Source: Puccinia triticina (lineage: Eukaryota; Basidiomycota; Pucciniomycetes; Pucciniales; Pucciniaceae). Taken from it: a stretch of DNA of 64,000 nt. The stretch lies in assembly GCF_026914185.1 (NCBI RefSeq), contig NC_070560.1:2905501-2969500 (forward strand), given 5' to 3'. Below, one piece after another: positions 1-11,341 of this stretch (position 1 is its first letter; every line of letters starts with the position of its first letter). The notes beneath the pieces are model-generated. The model did no database searches. It had not been told where the DNA came from and was given only the letters and a program-made list of their open reading frames with translations. The translations under genes were made by a program, and so were the position numbers.

Positions 1-2
1 TT

Positions 3-2253
3 AAAGACAGCCTTAAGGATGGAATCATCTGCCCTAGTAAGTCACCCTGGTCCGCACCCATCATTCTGGTCAAAAAACCAGATGGCTCAACTCGGGCATG
101 TGTTGACTACCGCAAACTTAATTCCCTTACAGTAAAAAATTCATTTCCATTACCCCGGATTGACAACACATATCAATTCTTACAAGGCGCGAGGATCTTC
201 AGCTCTATCAACCTAAAGTCCGGTTTCTGGCAAGTTAAACTCACCAAACGCTTGATTCCTAAGACAGCCTTTGCCACCCGGAATGGCTCTTACAAGTTCT
301 TAGTGATGCTGTTTGGTCTATGCAACGCACCGGCGACCTTCCAACACATGATGAACAACATCCTTCAAGAGTGCTTAGGTAAGTATGCCCTTGTGTGTAT
401 GGATGATGTGACAGTTTTTTCTAAAAACCCGGAAGATCACAAAGCTCACATCAAACGCATCTTTGAACTAACCTAGTAGTCTCAGCAAAGAAGTGCAAGT
501 GGGGCAAGCCCAAGCTGTTATTTTTGGGTCATATAGTTAATGGGGCCGGCATTCACGTGGACAATTGGAAAATAGAAAAGATAAAGGAATGGCCAACCCC
601 AACTAACATTACACAAGTAAGAGGCTTTCTGAACTTAGCAACGTACTACAAGCACTTCATTAATTTTTTTTTGAAAATCACTACTCCCCTCTACCAGCTG
701 ACCAAGGGCTTGCCCAGACAAGGGGCTGAAATTGAATGGGGGGAGGATCAGGCCCAGGCCTTCAAAGACCTCAAGTACCATCTGTCTCAAACTGTCATCT
801 TCCACCACCCAAAACCATTCAATCCATTTGTCCTTGACACCGACACCTTGGGGATGAACATAGGCGCCGTTCTCTAACAGGATCCTAACAGTGAACCAAT
901 CACCGCCGACTTCAACTTGGAAGAATACGCAAAAACAGTCAAAAATCATACCCTCAAACCAATCACGTACGAATCCCAGGAGCTGTCAAAGACAGAACAG
1001 AACTACTTGGCCCAAGAACGAGAGCTCTTGGCGATTGTACACGCCTTGAAACACTTCCAAGGATATGTCAAGGGTTCCCCAATATTGGTACGTACTGATC
1101 ACGAGTCCTTAAAATATTTTGAGACCCAGAAAGAGGTCAACCGCCGTTTGGCTTGGTTTGTTTACGAACTTGAGTTTTTCAACGTCCACATCATATACCG
1201 TCCTGGCCCCGAACAGATGGCCGCCAATGCCCTATCCCGCAAACCCAACTGCGCATCAGACACCGATCCTCCCGAAGTGGCTGGCTCCCTTTTTTCCCTT
1301 GAACCTTCAGTGGGGCACACCTTTGAACGGTTGCAACACCTCATAAAATATCATCCTGAAGAACTATGTCGCAAGGGTTTTGTCTTCAAAAGTGGGGACT
1401 TATACAGAACAAGCAAGGACCGCCCCAATCTAGTTATCGTCTCTGACCTTGACCGAGCCACCAAACTTGCCGCAGAAACACATGTCTAATTGGGACATCT
1501 CAACGCTCGCAATACACTCTTCCAACTAAAAAACAAGTGTCACTTCCCTTATATGAGTGCGATAATTGACAAAGTAATCCTAAACTGTACCTCCTGTCAG
1601 TTCTGTAGCGCTAACTCCGACCGTCAGAAAATGCCAATGCAAGTCATAGAACGCAAGGCCCCCTTTGTCACATGGGGCATGGACTTTGTTGGCCCCCTCC
1701 CAAAAACCCCCAGAGGTAACCAATACCTCATAACAGCCATCAATTACAGAACCGGCTGGGCTTACGCTGTTCCACTCGCAGCACGCTCTGGACTGGCGGC
1801 CGTCAAGTTGATCAGGACCATAATTGAGAATCATGGGTTCTCCCACTTGATTACTACCAACAATGTGTTGGAATTCAACGGCCGCGTGTTTCAAAACTTC
1901 CTTGCCAAACACAGCATCAAACACAACAACATCTCTTGTCCTATCACCCACAATCTAATGGTCTTGTCAAACGGTTCCACGGGACCTTAGGTAACAGCTT
2001 ACGCAAAATTTGTGTGCCAGACAAGCAGACTGAGTGGGATCTCTATCTCGGTCTAGCTCTCTTTGGATATTGGTCCTCAAAGACCGCCGGCTTGGAACGT
2101 TTGCCGTTTTATATGTGCTATGGTGTGGAGCCAAGCGGGATTGGGAAGAAAGAAAAATATGGTGAATATCCAGGGTCTTTCCTAATATTCTGGCTCTGTC
2201 TAATGGGTGCCTTTCTCCCACTTGAGCCTATCTGGGTACTTGAGGAATATTGA
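3..2253 (+). pseudogene. Ty3/gypsy pol relic (RT, RNase H, integrase), 5' end outside window
   Basis: Reverse transcriptase reads from the window edge in one frame: finger residues (KSPWSAPIILVKKPDGS), a VDYRKLN motif and FGLCNAPATFQ. The active site reads CMDD where the family usually has Y-x-DD. A frameshift near 476 moves to the frame of 524-1489, which holds the RT thumb and RNase H (QNYLAQERELLAIVHAL, RTDHESLKYF, ANALSR). This frame has in-frame stops at 875-877 and 1487-1489. Integrase follows with its zinc-binding H-H-C-C region (GHLNARNT, CTSCQFC) and core (GMDFVGPLPKT). The second catalytic Asp motif reads TTNN and the usual final Glu is Lys (NGLVKRF). A further frameshift near 1936 finishes the integrase. 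Two frameshifts, two stops and lost catalytic residues mean it is dead. Gag and protease would lie upstream of the window. Confidence 0.93.
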
Positions 2254-2838
2254 TTTGGTGTAGGTGGGTATCCAGAAGGCGGGGAGAAAGGGTGAAGAGA
2301 GAATGGGGAGCCTGGCCTTGGGTATGAATTTTCCTGGCCTTATTTCTTGAGGGAGGTGGGGCCTTGATTATGCCAGAGTGGGTTATATTGAGGGGAAAAG
2401 GCCTTTGATTTGGTTCCATATTCAGGATTGGCTTACCACAGTGTGGGTGCCAAGTCATGGATTCTCTTGGCCTAGGGGGACTTGGCTGTGTGCCAAACTC
2501 CGTGTCCTGACAATCCTGCCAAGTCAAGCCCACTGGGCACATACCAAAACCCCGGTGGCACTTGACTTGGCCAAGCATGAGTTGGTTATGTGCCCAGATG
2601 AGCTTGCAAGCAGCAACACCATATGGTGTATCAATCCCATCTGGGCACTTGGCCCAGTCCTGCTGGGCACTTGGCAATGTCAGCTTGGGAGTGTGCACAG
2701 CAGGCTGGATCGGGCGGGTTCTGCGGGGCCCAAATCTTGGCACAGATCCAAGCCCCGGGTGAGCCTACACAACAGCTGGGCCAATCCTGTTTTGAGCTCC
2801 TCCCTGCGGCCACCCATCACCCATTCAGTACCCAAAAC
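2254..2838. other. Non-coding GC-rich spacer
   Basis: No credible gene. The stretch repeats a TGGGCACTTGGC-like motif (about 2540-2700) on both strands. A related motif recurs at about 5980-6090, so this is probably a decayed dispersed repeat. The ORFs here lack any family signature. Confidence 0.5.
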
Positions 2839-3209
2839 CAACAGTGAAACAAATACAATACATGTATCTGTATCTGCCTGTATTTGTATCTGTTTTGCAC
2901 CCAATACTATTTATTTGTATTGTATTCAAAGACCAATACTATACAAATGTATTCAAACTTTGGTATCTTGTTGCAAATACAGCCCAATACAAGATACTGT
3001 ATTTTACGTTTTTTGATAGTTTTTCTGTATACAGTCCACAGTGGCCAAAAACAAGAAAATCAAGTTTTAATAATTTATTGATACAATACTATGGTATTGT
3101 ATCTTCAGGCAGATACAATACATTTGTATTTACAATTTTGTATTTTTCAACAGATACAGTACACAAGTATCTGAAGATACTGTATTGTATAGTATCTGTT
3201 TCACCGTTG
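2839..3209. mobile_element. MITE with CAACRGTGAAAC termini
   Basis: The left end reads CAACAGTGAAACAAATAC and the reverse complement of the right end reads CAACGGTGAAACAGATAC, giving inverted termini with two mismatches over 18 bp. The direct repeat CCAAAAC lies on both sides (2832-2838 and 3210-3216); an 8-bp duplication, as hAT elements make, is possible if the termini are shifted by one base. The interior is AT-rich with many ATACAAT/GTATTGTA words and no ORF. A relative lies at 29711-30068. Confidence 0.75.
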
Positions 3210-3358
3210 CCAAAACCACAGCACAACCCACTTGATGTTGGTATGTACAGTTTCTTATCCTCCTGGATGGGTTTGATTGTTTTTTTTTTTGGAAATTTAA
3301 CACTTTTTTTGGCCTGTTGACTGTCATTTCTGTTTGCGTTTTTGACCAGGAACCAACA

Positions 3359-4577
3359 ATGGATCCTGTGATGTTGGCAGAGGATCTGCAGATCCAAGCA
3401 AACAAGCAGGAAGCCGACTCACTCATGAAGCGGCTCCAGGAGCTCTGTCAGCAAACACCTCAGCACACAGCAGTCAAAAAAGGAAAAGAAAACCTCAAAA
3501 AGAATTGGACCTACCAAAATGATCAACTCCAACACACCTCCCGCAAGCCAAACACCATCATAAAGCCTGAGGTCCGCAACCTTATTCGCGAAAACGTGTC
3601 AAGCGGACAAATGAACATTGCTGAGGCTACAAAAGCTTTCAAAGTTTCGCGCCGAGCTGTCCAGCGGATCGTCAGGGAGGATCCAAAAAATTGCAAAACC
3701 TTCAAAAAGCGACCATCCAAGTTCACAGACAACATGAAGACCAACCTCCTCCTTCAACTTGATGAAAGATTGACTGTCACACTACCTGAGCTTGTCTAAT
3801 ACCTCAAGGACACTTTTGACATCAAGGTCAGCACCCAGGCTGTTAGTGACCTGATCCATGATACGGACATATCATGGAAGCAGGTCACTAACATCCCAGC
3901 TGCATGGAATAAGCCAAAGCTTCTCAAGCAGCGAACCAACTTTGTCAACCGGTGTGGTCTCAATGTTGGACAGAAGCAGGTTTTTGCTGATGAAGCTGGC
4001 TTTGACCTTCACTCAGGCCAATCACATGGCTATGCCCCATCTGGTATGTCTTTCTTTTCTTTCTCTGTTTTATTGAATTGAAAATAATGTAAATATGTTT
4101 CTTTTGGTTGGCTTAAGGTCAACCCGCTGTCTTGAGCCTTGTTCCCAAGGTCAAGCAGGTTACTTTGATAGGGGCCCTCTCAGAGACAGGTTTTGAGTAT
4201 CACGAGCTCCGCAACACTGATGGTAGGATGGCCAAAGGGGTTGGGGAAGATGATTTCTGCCTCTTCCTTGGCAGTCTTGCTTCCAGGCTGCCAAAAGGCA
4301 GTGTTGTCATCATGGAAAACACCTCAATCCACGGGGGCAATTGGTTTCAAGAGGTCCGAACCTCAATCAAGGAGTCAAAGGATATCAACATCAATTTCTT
4401 CCCCCCCTACTTGCCATTCTTGAATCTAATTGAATACTTGTTCCATTTGATCAAGGTGTGGGTTTGATCGAAGGAGCCACCCAATTGACAGGCAATGGTT
4501 GAAGAAATCAACCGCGGGATTGAAACAACAATCACCCCAGAAAAATCACTGAATTTCTTCAATCATTGTTGGTGACT
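3359..4577 (+). pseudogene. Tc1/mariner-IS630-type transposase relic
   Basis: The frame from ATG 3359 gives a helix-turn-helix (NIAEATKAFKVSRRAVQRIV, around residues 80-100), then a stop (TAA, 3797-3799) where the protein continues as YLKDTFDIKVSTQAV. The first catalytic Asp sits in FADEAGFDLHSG. A retained intron (donor GTATGT at about 4045, acceptor AAG near 4118) joins GYAPS to GQPAVLSLVPK. The second catalytic position reads IMENTSIH, so Asp is replaced by Glu. The third is kept in PYLPFLNLIEYLF. Two more stops (about 4465 and 4488) precede a recognisable tail (MVEEINRGIE). Role when intact: cut-and-paste transposition at TA sites. It is now inactive. Confidence 0.88.
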
Positions 4578-4651
4578 CTATTGCCCTTGCTTAGAATATC
4601 AACAAATTACTGGGCCAAAATTATCACCCCCACCTCACAAGGAATTTTTTT

Positions 4652-5769
4652 TGTCAGCCGGGCTACTATATTAAGTTAGAGCCCAGCTAACTGATATATA
4701 ACAACTGTTAAAAATACACATTTATTGCGGCGCAGAGCGCCTTGTATAAAATGAATACCATATTCATTATTGAACAATAAAAGCGGCGCAGAGCGCCGCG
4801 CATAAATGAATATGTAACAAAAGACCTCCCCCCAAACGATGTATAGAATCAAGGAGAGACTGTCAAAAACTCCAGCTGCAGGTAGCGGCCGGAGAAAGAA
4901 TAGTAGCCATGATCCAAAAACCCTTTCTCAGGCCAAGATAACGGGTTTGCTATTGTTGAACTAATAAAGAAAACCCGTAGAACGTTCTACAGGAAACGGC
5001 CGGAGGAGAATAGTGAAGAAGTAAACTGCTGCGTCTCCCCCGGCCGAAGATGAACAACCAAGAAAATATCATAAAGAGTGGAACTCTTCCTCGGACCAAG
5101 GAAGAGTAACACTTGTTGTTGAGTAAAGAGGACAAGAGCGATGAGAGCAATAGAACGCTCTACCACTCCTGTCCTAACTAGTTCTTCCCGCGGCCGAGAA
5201 GCCGCGATGAATTTGAAAATAGACCAGCGACCCTACCGGTCGCCGCAAGAATACATAAAGGGAGGCTTTTTGAGCGAGTAAAAGCCTCCCCAGATTCATA
5301 CAAACCATTTCGCCGTACCGCCAGCCTCGCCCTCGTCTACTCGACTAGTCCGCCAGCCTGACCGTCCTTCGATCTCGGTTTTCTCCAGAGTCATTCGTCG
5401 TTTTTTTATCGTGGACTTTCTCTCCGAGTAAGTCCACTGTTTTTTCTTTCTCTATCGGGATATACATCCCCCACCATCTCCTGGGAACGTCTTGCACGTT
5501 TGAAACACCCCCTTAACTGGGCCCCAGACGCCACAGGTCACACCACCCCTGCGCATAGTGTGCGCAGGCCCTGTAAGATCTTCTGGAGGGCACTTAACCA
5601 CCCCAGGCACTCCTGGCCCCTCCGTTAACCCTTTTTTTGGGTATATTAAAAATAACTTTAAAGTTATTTTGCACTTTACCGCGCTTTAACCGCGCGCTAC
5701 ATTGCACCGTGCTCTGTCGCCGGCGTAGCTAGAGGAGTATTCATACTCTTGGCATCACCGAGCCTGACA
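4652..5769 (-). mobile_element. Solo LTR, TGTCAGCC family, copy 3 (reverse)
   Basis: The interval starts with TGTCAGCC and ends with GCCTGACA, inverted ends typical of an LTR. TTTTT lies on both sides (4647-4651 and 5770-5774), which fits a 5-bp target duplication but is low complexity. The first ~60 bases of the reverse strand match the start of the LTRs at 12745 and 49282 (GGTGATGCCAAG, CTAGCTACGCC). No internal domain is attached, so it is a solo LTR (1118 bp). It contains a perfect 11-bp hairpin (5260-5270 with 5280-5290, stem GGGAGGCTTTT) and two GGCGCAGAGCGCC blocks (4730 and 4784 regions). Confidence 0.8.
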
Positions 5770-5774
5770 TTTTT

Positions 5775-6915
5775 CCTTTTTTCTCTCACAACATCAAACA
5801 AAACCAGAAGAAAGCACTTAAAACTACAAAAAACAAACAAAAAAATCATTTCATGTATGTGGAAACAGTCAGAAATATAGTATCCTACCCCCCCTGCTTT
5901 TTGTGGTTTGTTGTGAGTTATGTACCGGAGTGATGCACCCCTTTGAGCTATGGGGTGCATTGCTCTGTGTGCGTGGCACACATTCTTGGGCATTGGCCCA
6001 GCAGGACTTGTCCCCTGACCTCCCAAACTTGGCTATGTGCCTAGGCCACGCGTGCTTGGAGCTTGGCCTAGCGGGCTTTGGCCTGGGCTCGCGCACTTGT
6101 TGATTTACACCCGGAACTTGGGCAAGTGCTCAGACGGGCTTGATGCACCATAATTGGTCAGAACATGTACAGTGGGCTAACAAATGTTTTTGGCTCCACA
6201 TTTTTGAATGAAGAAGGTCAGGACACAGGCTTTAAGTCATGAGATTGGCTACAGGGGTGGAAAATAAGTTCCCAAGAATGATTATGAAATAAAAAAAAAA
6301 TTAAAAATGTGGAAATCTTCTAATTTCTTGCATATTTCTCAGAATGTTCATTACTGGTCAAACCAAGGAGGGAAAATTGGAGAGCAAAGTATGGCATAAA
6401 AAAAGATTGATAAAAAAAAAAAAATGAAACCATTTACAATGATTTTTTGGGTTGATGGGTTATCCACCATTTTCAAATTGAACTCAGGGACTGTCGCCCA
6501 AATCACCACTAATCTGACTCAATTTATTTGATCAAATAAAAATCATTGGCAATGATTTCAAAAATTTTCATTTTTTATCATTCTTTTTGCATGCCCTACC
6601 ACCAGGAAAAAAACAATGTTCCCTTGACAGAAAGTGACATTTGAACAGCTCCAGCCATCTATCCAGAGCAATCACATCATGGTGTGAATACTACAACTGA
6701 GTATGTATACATTTATCTGCCTTGCACATCCAGCAGCTGCTAGTGTAGCTCATTCCTCTGCATGCGCAGCTTCTCATGTGCAGCTGCTCAGCTAAGCAAC
6801 ACCTGAGTTTCTCACATTGACCTTCTTGAACCTTCCTTTCCTTCAATACGCCTATGTATGTACACATCTTGATACATACACTACACATCTTGATACATAC
6901 ATACACCCTCAATGA
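5775..6915. other. Non-coding spacer, AT-rich right half
   Basis: A GC-rich part (about 5930-6110) resembles 2254-2838 (TTGGCCCAGCAGGACT). The rest (6190-6700) is AT-rich with A and T runs. I see no gene. Confidence 0.5.
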
Positions 6916-7132
6916 CTGTAGAGACTGTAAAATGAAGATGTGTCTGGTGAGAGTCGAACTCACAACCTCAGCTATGCTGAGACACATACTAGAGTGCTGC
7001 CTTTACCAACTAGGCTACAGACGCTTGTGGCTGCCAGCTGGGTGGTTGGTTGGTAGTGCTCATGGGTCAATCCAACAGCCCTCCATACTGTGGTGATACA
7101 TCATGGTAGTAGACTAACAGACAACTCAACAC
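6916..7132 (-). repeat. Dispersed repeat with tRNA-like core, copy 1
   Basis: This 217-bp stretch recurs at 7338-7553 in the same orientation with few differences, 422 bp away. Its minus strand contains the tRNA-like core described at 6940-7024. The repeat could be a tRNA-derived SINE or a simple segmental duplication; no poly-A tail or target duplication is evident. Confidence 0.7.
6940..7024 (-). tRNA. tRNA-like sequence (SINE head or decayed tRNA), copy 1
   Basis: On the minus strand the acceptor arms GCGTCTG and CAGACAC pair except at position 2. The D-arm is perfect (GCCT with AGGC) and contains an A-box (TAGCCTAGTTGG). A six-pair hairpin (CTCAGC with GCTGAG) sits where a long variable arm would be. 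The T-arm is perfect (GTGAG-TTCGACT-CTCAC) and contains a B-box. The anticodon stem is poor: four pairs and an 8-nt loop containing CTAG. It has internal Pol III promoter elements but is unlikely to be a working tRNA. Confidence 0.5.
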
Positions 7133-7337
7133 CCCCCCTTGCTACATGATGGGAAGTGGGGATTGACCCCAAGAGAGAGTGGGAATGAGACCCAGGAAAG
7201 ATGATCAGCGTAGGGATTGAACCCGTGATCTAGATGTAGGCTTATAGGGGTTTGCGTGGTCTTACAAGTAAGCATTCACAAATTCATCAAGTCTCTATTG
7301 TAAGCGAGTAGCGCTCAGGTAGCTCTGGGCTCATAAC

Positions 7338-7553
7338 CTGTAGAGACTGTAAAATGAAGATGTGTCTGGTGAGAGTCGAACTCATGACCTCAGCTATGCT
7401 GAGACACATACTAGAGTGCTGCCTTTACCAACTAGGCTACAGAAGCTTGTGACTGCCAGCTGGGTGGATGGTTGGTAGTGCTCATGGGTCGATCCAACAG
7501 CCCTCCATACTAGGGTGATACATCATGGTAGCAGACTAACAGACAACTCAACA
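7338..7553 (-). repeat. Dispersed repeat with tRNA-like core, copy 2
   Basis: Second copy of the 217-bp unit at 6916-7132, same orientation. The stretch between the copies (7133-7337) holds a GGGATTGAACCC word at about 7213 that resembles a B-box, but I see no complete tRNA fold there. Confidence 0.7.
7362..7446 (-). tRNA. tRNA-like sequence, copy 2
   Basis: Same fold as the copy at 6940-7024. The acceptor 5' strand here reads GCTTCTG, which adds a mismatch to the acceptor stem, and the T-arm first pair is weakened. The D-arm and variable hairpin are unchanged. A functional tRNA would be expected to keep compensatory changes, so this favours a repeat. Confidence 0.45.
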
Positions 7554-7694
7554 ATGACCAGTACCAGCTATTCATCAGCAAACACTTCAATAGCTACAAT
7601 CCCCTTGTTTTGGGGGCCTGGGGACACGGCGCGCCAAAGGCGCCTCAGAGGCGCTTCGTGCCAACCCAGTCACCACCCACCCACCCTGGCATAT

Positions 7695-8061
7695 TACAGC
7701 AGATACAAAAAAGCTTGCCTTTGGCCCTGGGGGGTCTGAAAATCCAACCCCCAGGCTCAGAAAAAGCCACAACCAAACAAATCCACAGAGAGATACAGGT
7801 CCTGTATCTCTCTGTGGTTTCCATACCCCCCAACCCCCAATGCCGGCATCATTCCCCCCCCCCCCCCCCCCCCCATTCTGGCCGGCCTACCCACCCAGCC
7901 ATCCACCCACCCCAGCCGTCCTCAATCCCCCAGCTGCCCAAAAAAAAAAACCCACTCAGCCCGTCATCAGTTTTCCTGTTTCTTTCCCCTTCTTTCCTGC
8001 CCGGATTTGGCTGACCAACCCACCTCTGCACCCTCCCCCCAGGCCTGAAACCATTGGACCA
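7695..8061 (+). repeat. Long inverted-pair repeat, left arm
   Basis: This segment matches the reverse complement of 18345-18703, 10 kb away. Both hold a near-perfect palindrome at the same place (here 7783-7817, arms of 17 bp around one base, core AGAGAGATACAGG). Both hold a long C run (7856-7874 here) and a proline-rich reading frame. In the right copy the segment sits just upstream of the transposase gene at 16875-18190, so it may be the 5' region of that transposon family. Confidence 0.8.
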
Positions 8062-8208
8062 GCCGAGATCAGTCAAACACCCCGCAGCAGATCTTTTGTC
8101 GGCTTTGCAGGTATGTAAGATCATCCCTTCTATATTTTTCATCCTCCGGCTGACAACCACTGGGTATCCAATACACACACTCAGCACACACTCAGGTATA
8201 AATGGCCA

Positions 8209-8745
8209 ATGAACCACCAGTTTGACTCACAAATCCCACCACTCCCATTTGCAAATAAGCCCAGCGGCACCCAAGAATCCTACTTGGGGCCGTCTCTGGG
8301 CGATGTAGCCGATTCAAGATTGTACGTGCTATTTGACCAGTTGCAAACGCAGGCGTTCCCGTTGCAATTGCAAACCCAGCCCCTTCCTTCCCCAAATCAC
8401 GGGCTACCCAACAGCCAGGCGCTTGCCCAGCCACCACAGTTGCTACATGCATATCCACAACCACCCCAACCACAAGTGCCACCCAACTTGCAGCCGCACT
8501 CCCAGGTCGCCTCTCCCGCCCACCCTCCATGCAAGCAGCAATTGCAGGAATCCACCGCGTCTAAATTCAAGGGCCCTCCAAGGGCAATCATCCTTGAATT
8601 TGCCATTTTCTCCCCTTCAGTTTCCCACAAGATTGCCCTAGCTCAGAAGGGGAAACCAACACCAGCCATGCCCAAATGGTCAAAGTTAGGCCACGCAGGC
8701 CTCATTACCTGGATGGTAGGAAGAATGGTCAAACTTTGTTACTGA
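8209..8745 (+). CDS. Pro/Gln-rich hypothetical ORF, probably a repeat-family relic
   Basis: ATG 8209 opens 178 codons rich in Pro, Gln, His and Ser (for example QPPQLLHAYPQPPQPQVPP) with no transmembrane segment or recognised domain. It follows the repeat arm at 7695-8061, and a possible intron (GTATGT near 8110, CAG near 8190) could join the two proline-rich parts. I do not recognise it. A low-complexity ORF of this size beside a repeat may be chance. Confidence 0.3.
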   Translation: MNHQFDSQIPPLPFANKPSGTQESYLGPSLGDVADSRLYVLFDQLQTQAFPLQLQTQPLPSPNHGLPNSQALAQPPQLLHAYPQPPQPQVPPNLQPHSQVASPAHPPCKQQLQESTASKFKGPPRAIILEFAIFSPSVSHKIALAQKGKPTPAMPKWSKLGHAGLITWMVGRMVKLCY

Positions 8746-9059
8746 GGTAGCTTGCAACCCCGGGAATGAGGTCAAAGTGAAATCACCATGCAGGACCCAT
8801 CAGTCCTGGAGAAGCAGGCTGCCGCTGTGAGATCCCGCGTTCTCATTTGTAGAATTTGAGGTTTTGGGCTGACTTCATGTGTCTGTAACCTTTGCAAAAA
8901 GGTGTGAGCTCAAGACAAAAACCTGGCCCTTATTCATGCGCCAGAGCAAACGCGCCGGGCGCTGCAACGTAAGGCGACTCGGTTGGTAATGAATGTAAGT
9001 CATCCTCACGGTCTAGATAGACCCACCCATGATTTGGATTCTGACTGTCTGCTCAGCCA

Positions 9060-9587
9060 AAGGCCAATGGAGACTCAGCTGAGGTAATACAGTATGTGGG
9101 CCAGCTGACAGCCCACATTATCGTGAAGTACGGTGGGAACACTGAGAACCTCCGGGTCAAAGACCCGCTCAATTTGTCTAAGGCCTCAATTCCGATCTAC
9201 ACAAATAACTTGTGGCAGTGGGCGCGGGCCATCTGACACGGGGCCCCGGGAGTGGACTACAACAATCCCCGCAGGTCAAAGGACTTTGTAAGCAAAGCAG
9301 TGCCCATCTTCACCATAGACGAGGTTGTCAAACAGGCGCCGATCCATCACCAAGACAAAGGCGCCGGCAAGGGCCGCAAATCCAACTCCGCTGCCCCAAA
9401 GTTCACTCCGGCCCGGGTCACCGCAAACGGGATCATCCAACCAGGGGACACCGACGCCGGCTCGGTGTGCTTTGGATCGGGCAAAAGCAGGTGCCTTGCG
9501 GGCAAAAGCCTCTACACCCCAAGCACCGCCACCGATTCAATCCCCTTCACCTCGGGTCCCAGTGCCCGCGGTGTCCTATTGGGGTGA
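9060..9587 (+). pseudogene. Unclassified coding relic with one in-frame stop
   Basis: One frame reads AEVIQYVGQLTAHIIVKYGG, then NLWQWARAI, a TGA (9234-9236), and continues PGVDYNNPRRSKDF through basic, Ala/Pro-rich sequence to 9587. The even amino acid composition across the stop suggests a former coding region. No family is recognised. It might belong with the Pro/Gln-rich ORF upstream. Confidence 0.4.
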
Positions 9588-9854
9588 TCCTTGCGACGGC
9601 GAGATGGCTCCTATATCCCAACCCTGCGTCCCCATAAACGCCCGGGTGGGGGTGCCCATCTGATCAGAAACCCCTCCGGGCCTGCCTGACCTCAAAGAGC
9701 TAGACCGCCTGAGCCCGAGTGCCCCGGGGTCGCCCTCGGAGTCGCAGGCCAAATCGTCGGACACTACTCAGCCAAGCATGACGCAATGAAGCGGGCACTG
9801 CGCCCCTGTAAATTCTGGAAAGAATACAAAGCGCGGAGTAGATGCGATATGATA
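9588..9854. other. GC-rich spacer
   Basis: High GC (CCCGGGTGGGGG-type words), overlapping ORFs in several frames and no motif. Probably the 3' part of the relic at 9060-9587. Confidence 0.35.
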
Positions 9855-10004
9855 CCTGAGACAGTAGATAAGAATCCCGTTAAGTAACAACAACACGACA
9901 ATAGCACCTTTGACCCAACAGCACACACACCTGAGACAGTAGATAAGAATCCCGTTAAGTAACAAGAACACAACAATAGCACCTTTGACCCAACAGCACA
10001 CACA
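9855..10004. repeat. 75-bp tandem repeat, two copies
   Basis: Two 75-bp units start at 9855 and 9930 (CCTGAGACAGTAGATAAG). They differ at a few positions and are followed by the first bases of a third unit. The minus-strand ORF over this region is a translation of the repeat. Confidence 0.93.
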
Positions 10005-10700
10005 CCTAGAGAAAAGTATTGAGAAAACAATAAACAAGAATAAGTTTTTGAACAATGACAATGAAAGTAATAATGAGTATGAGAAAATAAAGAAAGCACA
10101 CCTGCGGTAACGCAGGGATAATTTTGATTTGATTTAAAGTTTTGTTGTGAAGGACGCGCAAAAGAGGTTTTGGATCTGGGGAAAAAGACAGAAAGAAAGG
10201 ATAGAAATAAGGGTAGAAAAAGTTTCAGCTGAGGTTTTTATTATGTTGTTTATGGAAAATTGATGATGATGATAGGAAAAGGGGGGTTTTGCTTACTAGT
10301 CTCTTTCTTCACGATTGGATTGATATAAACACGTGAAGAAAGAGACTAATAAGGTTGGTCAATGAGTCTTGGTTTTGATGTGCGGGATAAACTGCGGTTA
10401 GGGCTACAGGCAATACTTTTTCAGATTTGAGTGAGAATTGTTTGTCTTGCTGCGTATTCAGGATGAGAAGACGGAATATGCATAATCTAACAGCCTCTTT
10501 GCCCGCCCGCCAGCTAAGTCCCCACAGCAGTCAATCTCTGTGGCCAGCACCAAAATCAAGTGCGTCTCTGGTGGAAAAGACCACCTGGAAATTGACCGGT
10601 TGCCTGTCCGCAAACTACCACGCAGCCCAGCCACCAACGGGGTAGCTCACACGCTGAGTTGACTTCAATTCAACCAACACCGCTCACCGCCTTGCTGGGA
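10005..10700. other. Non-coding region with a 17-bp hairpin
   Basis: A perfect inverted repeat (10297-10313 with 10332-10348, arm TAGTCTCTTTCTTCACG, 18-nt loop) is the only clear structure. Short ORFs at 10427-10645 have no signature. Confidence 0.6.
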
Positions 10701-11341
10701 TGCTAAATCCCCAACTCGCAAGGCTCTGGGGTCCGGGGTAAAATAATATGAGCAACTAAGAGTATTATATTGCTAGTTAGTTTATTTGATAGTAAATACA
10801 AATAAAGTCTTAAACAGGAGAGCGGATCTATGTCCGGGTAGTGGATAGGATGAGGAAAGGGATAAAGTAGAAATTTTTTGGGATCTAATAAGATATTGGG
10901 ACGAGTTGAGTCAGATTCCTCAACATTCACCAATGTGCTTGGATAGACGGTTGTCCTGGCAAGGTTCTGGATGCAAATATCAGACCTGTCTCAGTTCACC
11001 GTCTATCTAAATGAGGCTCTGCAGACAAAAGACTCACCTCCTGTCGAAGCCGGGGTGATTATTTCTCTGAGGCTTGAGAGTGCGCTGGAGTCATTTGAAC
11101 TGAAGAGTCTAAGCATCTATCAGTTAATTGCTCCTTTGCTATTTGGGAACCAGTTTGCAAGACTTACCTTATAGGTTGCTTGCTCTGCTTGGTCTGAGGG
11201 GGCTCTTCGTCTAATGCTGACGTGGCTAAAGTTTGGGGAGCAAAGATTTTAGCCAAAGCTTAATCATCCGTCTGAGACGTTTGCATATGCATTGTCTTGG
11301 GAAGTGGTCACTGACCTTTCTTCCTGATTGGTTTAGGGTTT
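10701..11341. other. Unassigned sequence with short open frames
   Basis: A 67-codon frame (10971-11174) and a 72-codon frame (11233-11451) are open, but neither shows a domain. I see no splice chain linking them with confidence. Confidence 0.3.

Noticed and set aside
2378..3016. 212-codon plus-strand ORF
   Set aside because: It runs from a degenerate repeat into the MITE, lacks any motif and changes composition abruptly at the MITE border.
9764..10099. Minus-strand ORF with repeated CAVGSKVLL segments
   Set aside because: It is the translation of the 75-bp tandem repeat and has no independent coding evidence.
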